Below are positions 62,354 through 64,000 of a stretch of DNA of 64,000 nt, one piece after another (within the stretch, counting starts at the first letter, position 1; the number at the start of each line of letters is the position of its first letter). The stretch is from CAMYOC01 sp963704875 (lineage in GTDB: Bacteria; Pseudomonadota; Gammaproteobacteria; Steroidobacterales; XN24): contig CAVPIA010000007.1 of the NCBI GenBank assembly GCA_963704875.1, positions 1 to 64,000 of the forward strand. Reading direction: 5' to 3'. The translations under genes and the position numbers were made by a program. The notes beneath the pieces are model-generated. The model ran no database searches, had not been told where the DNA came from, and saw nothing but the letters and a program-made list of their open reading frames with translations.

Positions 62354-63466
62354 ATGAATCGATCCGCATCAAAACGCGTCATCGTAGGCATGTCCGGGGG
62401 CGTTGACTCGTCGGTGGCCGCGTTGCGCCTGATCGAGGCCGGTCATGAAGTCCATGGTCTGTTCATGACCAACTGGGAAGAGGATGAAGAAGCCTACTGC
62501 ACCGCGGCTCAGGATTATCAGGATGCCCGGGCCGTCTGTGAGCTGTTGTCGATTCCCCTGCACCGGGTCAATTTCTCCGCGGATTACCGCGAGCGCGTAT
62601 TCAGCTATTTCCTGCGCGAATATCGTGCGGGAAGAACGCCCAATCCGGATGTCCTGTGCAACCGTGAGATCAAGTTCGGCGCATGTTTCGAATATGCCCG
62701 TCGACTCGGCGCCGTCCGGGTTGCGACGGGGCACTATGCGCGCACGGAGGGTGACGGCCGTCTGCTGCTGGCGGCCGACGAAGCCAAAGACCAGACGTAC
62801 TTCCTGCTGGGGATAACTGCCGCCACCTTGCGCGACACATTGTTCCCGATCGGAGATCTGCACAAGCAGGAAGTCAGGCGGATAGCCGATCAGCAGGGTT
62901 TGCCAAATCATGCCAAGCCGGACAGCACCGGTATCTGTTTTATCGGCGAGCGTCCGTTTCGTGATTTTCTTTCCCGCTATTTGCCGGCGCAGCCCGGAGA
63001 GATTGTCACCGCCGAGGGAGAGGTGCTTGGCGAGCATCAGGGGCTGATGTATTACACCATTGGTCAGCGTCAGGGGCTGGGGATAGGCGGTCGATCCGCG
63101 ATGGCTGAAGCCCCCTGGTATGTTTCGGCCAAGGACGCAACGCGCAACCGGCTGGTTGTCATCCAGGGGCACGACCATCCTGCCCTGATGAGCCAGGGTC
63201 TGATTGCGGTCGACCCGAGCTGGATCGCCGGTCAGGCGCCGGCGCTGCCGCTGGCTTGTGACGCCCGGATTCGACATCGTCAGTCACTCCAGGCCTGTGA
63301 GGTACGGCCCACGTCCAGGGGTCTGGAGGTGTGTTTCGAGCGAGCACAACGCGCGGTTAGCCCGGGGCAATTTGTTGCCTTCTATCATTCGGGGCAGTGT
63401 CTGGGTGGCGCGGTCATCGACCATGCATTGCCCGTCGCCCGCACGGATGGCACAGCGGCCGCCTGA
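62354..63466 (+). CDS. mnmA: tRNA 2-thiouridine(34) synthase
   Basis: A 370-residue thiolase that puts sulfur on U34 of tRNAs for Lys, Glu and Gln. PP-loop GMSGGVDSSVAAL at about 12-24. The first catalytic Cys lies in NPDVLCNREIKFG and the second in STGICFIGERPF. KDQTYFL and YYTIGQRQGLGIGG are also typical. Confidence 0.97.
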   Translation: MNRSASKRVIVGMSGGVDSSVAALRLIEAGHEVHGLFMTNWEEDEEAYCTAAQDYQDARAVCELLSIPLHRVNFSADYRERVFSYFLREYRAGRTPNPDVLCNREIKFGACFEYARRLGAVRVATGHYARTEGDGRLLLAADEAKDQTYFLLGITAATLRDTLFPIGDLHKQEVRRIADQQGLPNHAKPDSTGICFIGERPFRDFLSRYLPAQPGEIVTAEGEVLGEHQGLMYYTIGQRQGLGIGGRSAMAEAPWYVSAKDATRNRLVVIQGHDHPALMSQGLIAVDPSWIAGQAPALPLACDARIRHRQSLQACEVRPTSRGLEVCFERAQRAVSPGQFVAFYHSGQCLGGAVIDHALPVARTDGTAAA

Positions 63467-63562
63467 CGGTCTTCGAAGCTGCCCGGCTGCGTCCTGTGGC
63501 CGTGGATTTGCGCTTCGGGCCGAGAATCAAGGCAGACAGTCTTAATCCCGGTCGGGATTGTT

Positions 63563-63568
63563 TATAAT
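63563..63568 (+). promoter_or_regulatory. Candidate -10 box upstream of acnA
   Basis: A perfect TATAAT lies 43 bases before the acnA start. No good -35 is found at the right spacing, so it is a plausible but unproven promoter. A short inverted repeat (AATCCC/GGGATT, 63544-63559) lies just before it and could be an operator or the end of the mnmA transcript. Confidence 0.4.
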
Positions 63569-63610
63569 GCCGGTTTAACCGTTCTGCCCCGATGTTCTCC
63601 TGGAGGAAAC

Positions 63611-64000
63611 ATGACCAATTCATTTGACGCGCGCTCGGTCCTGCAGGTGGATGATCGCGAATTCGCGATCTATCGCCTCGACGCACTTGAGGGGACCCGG
63701 GTCAACCGGCTCCCATACGCGCTGAAGATTCTGTTGGAGAATCTGCTGCGTCATGAGGATGGGGTCAACGTAACCCGGGAAAATATTCTTGCGCTGGCTA
63801 ATTGGGACCCGACCGCCGAGCCCTCGGAGGAGATCGCATTCACCCCGGCGCGGGTCATCCTGCAGGATTTCACCGGGGTTCCGGCGGTCGTTGATCTCGC
63901 GGCGATGAGAGATGCGGTGGTGCGGCTGGGTGGCAGCGCAGAAGCCATTAACCCCTTGTCACCGGCGGAATTGGTCATCGATCATTCGGTGCAGGTCGAC
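63611..64000 (+). CDS. acnA: Aconitate hydratase (N-terminal part, cut by window end)
   Basis: 130 residues of aconitase A are seen. RLPYALKILLENLLRHEDG, ARVILQDFTGVPAVVDLAAMRDA and VIDHSVQVD are the conserved N-terminal segments of AcnA. The ATG has a strong TGGAGGAAAC site upstream. The rest, including the Fe-S cysteines, is beyond the window edge. Confidence 0.96.
   Translation, partial: MTNSFDARSVLQVDDREFAIYRLDALEGTRVNRLPYALKILLENLLRHEDGVNVTRENILALANWDPTAEPSEEIAFTPARVILQDFTGVPAVVDLAAMRDAVVRLGGSAEAINPLSPAELVIDHSVQVD

Overview
The window looks like the chromosome of a GC-rich gammaproteobacterium, probably free-living. The evidence is: (i) uvrC-pgsA-tRNA-Gly-tRNA-Cys-tRNA-Leu in the order known from E. 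coli (glyW-cysT-leuZ); (ii) a whole ccmABCDEFGHI cytochrome c maturation operon; (iii) the pairs nudJ-mnmA, purB near roxA, and mazG beside a CoA-pyrophosphatase-type Nudix gene; (iv) tRNA genes that encode their CCA ends. A finer placement (for example near Woeseiales or Chromatiales) cannot be settled from sequence reading alone.

Layout. 0-3.7 kb is an accessory edge: a small four-helix membrane protein, a two-gene unit of an unknown protein and an HNH nuclease, and a broken short tyrosine recombinase in AT-rich DNA. 3.8-14.9 kb holds a lipoprotein, a DUF5996 protein, a Wolinella-type dihaem fumarate reductase operon (frdCAB) divergent from pckA, a Tat-exported aldo/keto reductase, and an operon of acyl-CoA-binding protein, MaoC-like hydratase and NTP/NDP-exchanger-like transporter. 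14.9-21.8 kb is the ccm operon on the minus strand. 22-28.8 kb holds small conserved proteins, three tRNAs, pgsA, uvrC and a family-5 uracil-DNA glycosylase. 28.8-33.3 kb places isocitrate dehydrogenase next to isocitrate lyase and malate synthase, the branch point between the TCA cycle and the glyoxylate shunt. 33.4-38.3 kb holds rluE, a class II DAHP synthase and a lysine/aminoadipate-semialdehyde pair.

38.3-46.0 kb is the most unusual part: four ATP-grasp ligases (three of them paralogues of one another), an esterase-like protein and a stand-alone GT5 glycogen/starch-synthase-type glycosyltransferase. I know no named pathway with this content. It could make a glucosylated peptide-like or amide metabolite, but that is inference. 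46-64 kb is ordinary: a metallo-beta-lactamase-fold protein, single-domain asparaginase, NfeD and slipin, DegV, hrpA, mazG, Nudix, fumC, purB, roxA, GNAT, nudJ, mnmA and the start of acnA.

Central carbon metabolism is over-represented (frd, pckA, icd, aceA, aceB, fumC, acnA), which fits growth on acetate, fatty acids or C4 acids. Five otherwise well conserved genes (integrase, ccmI, ccmF, an ALDH7 dehydrogenase and one ATP-grasp) contain single-base frameshifts, several next to short G or C runs. In the housekeeping genes I suspect sequence error more than true decay.
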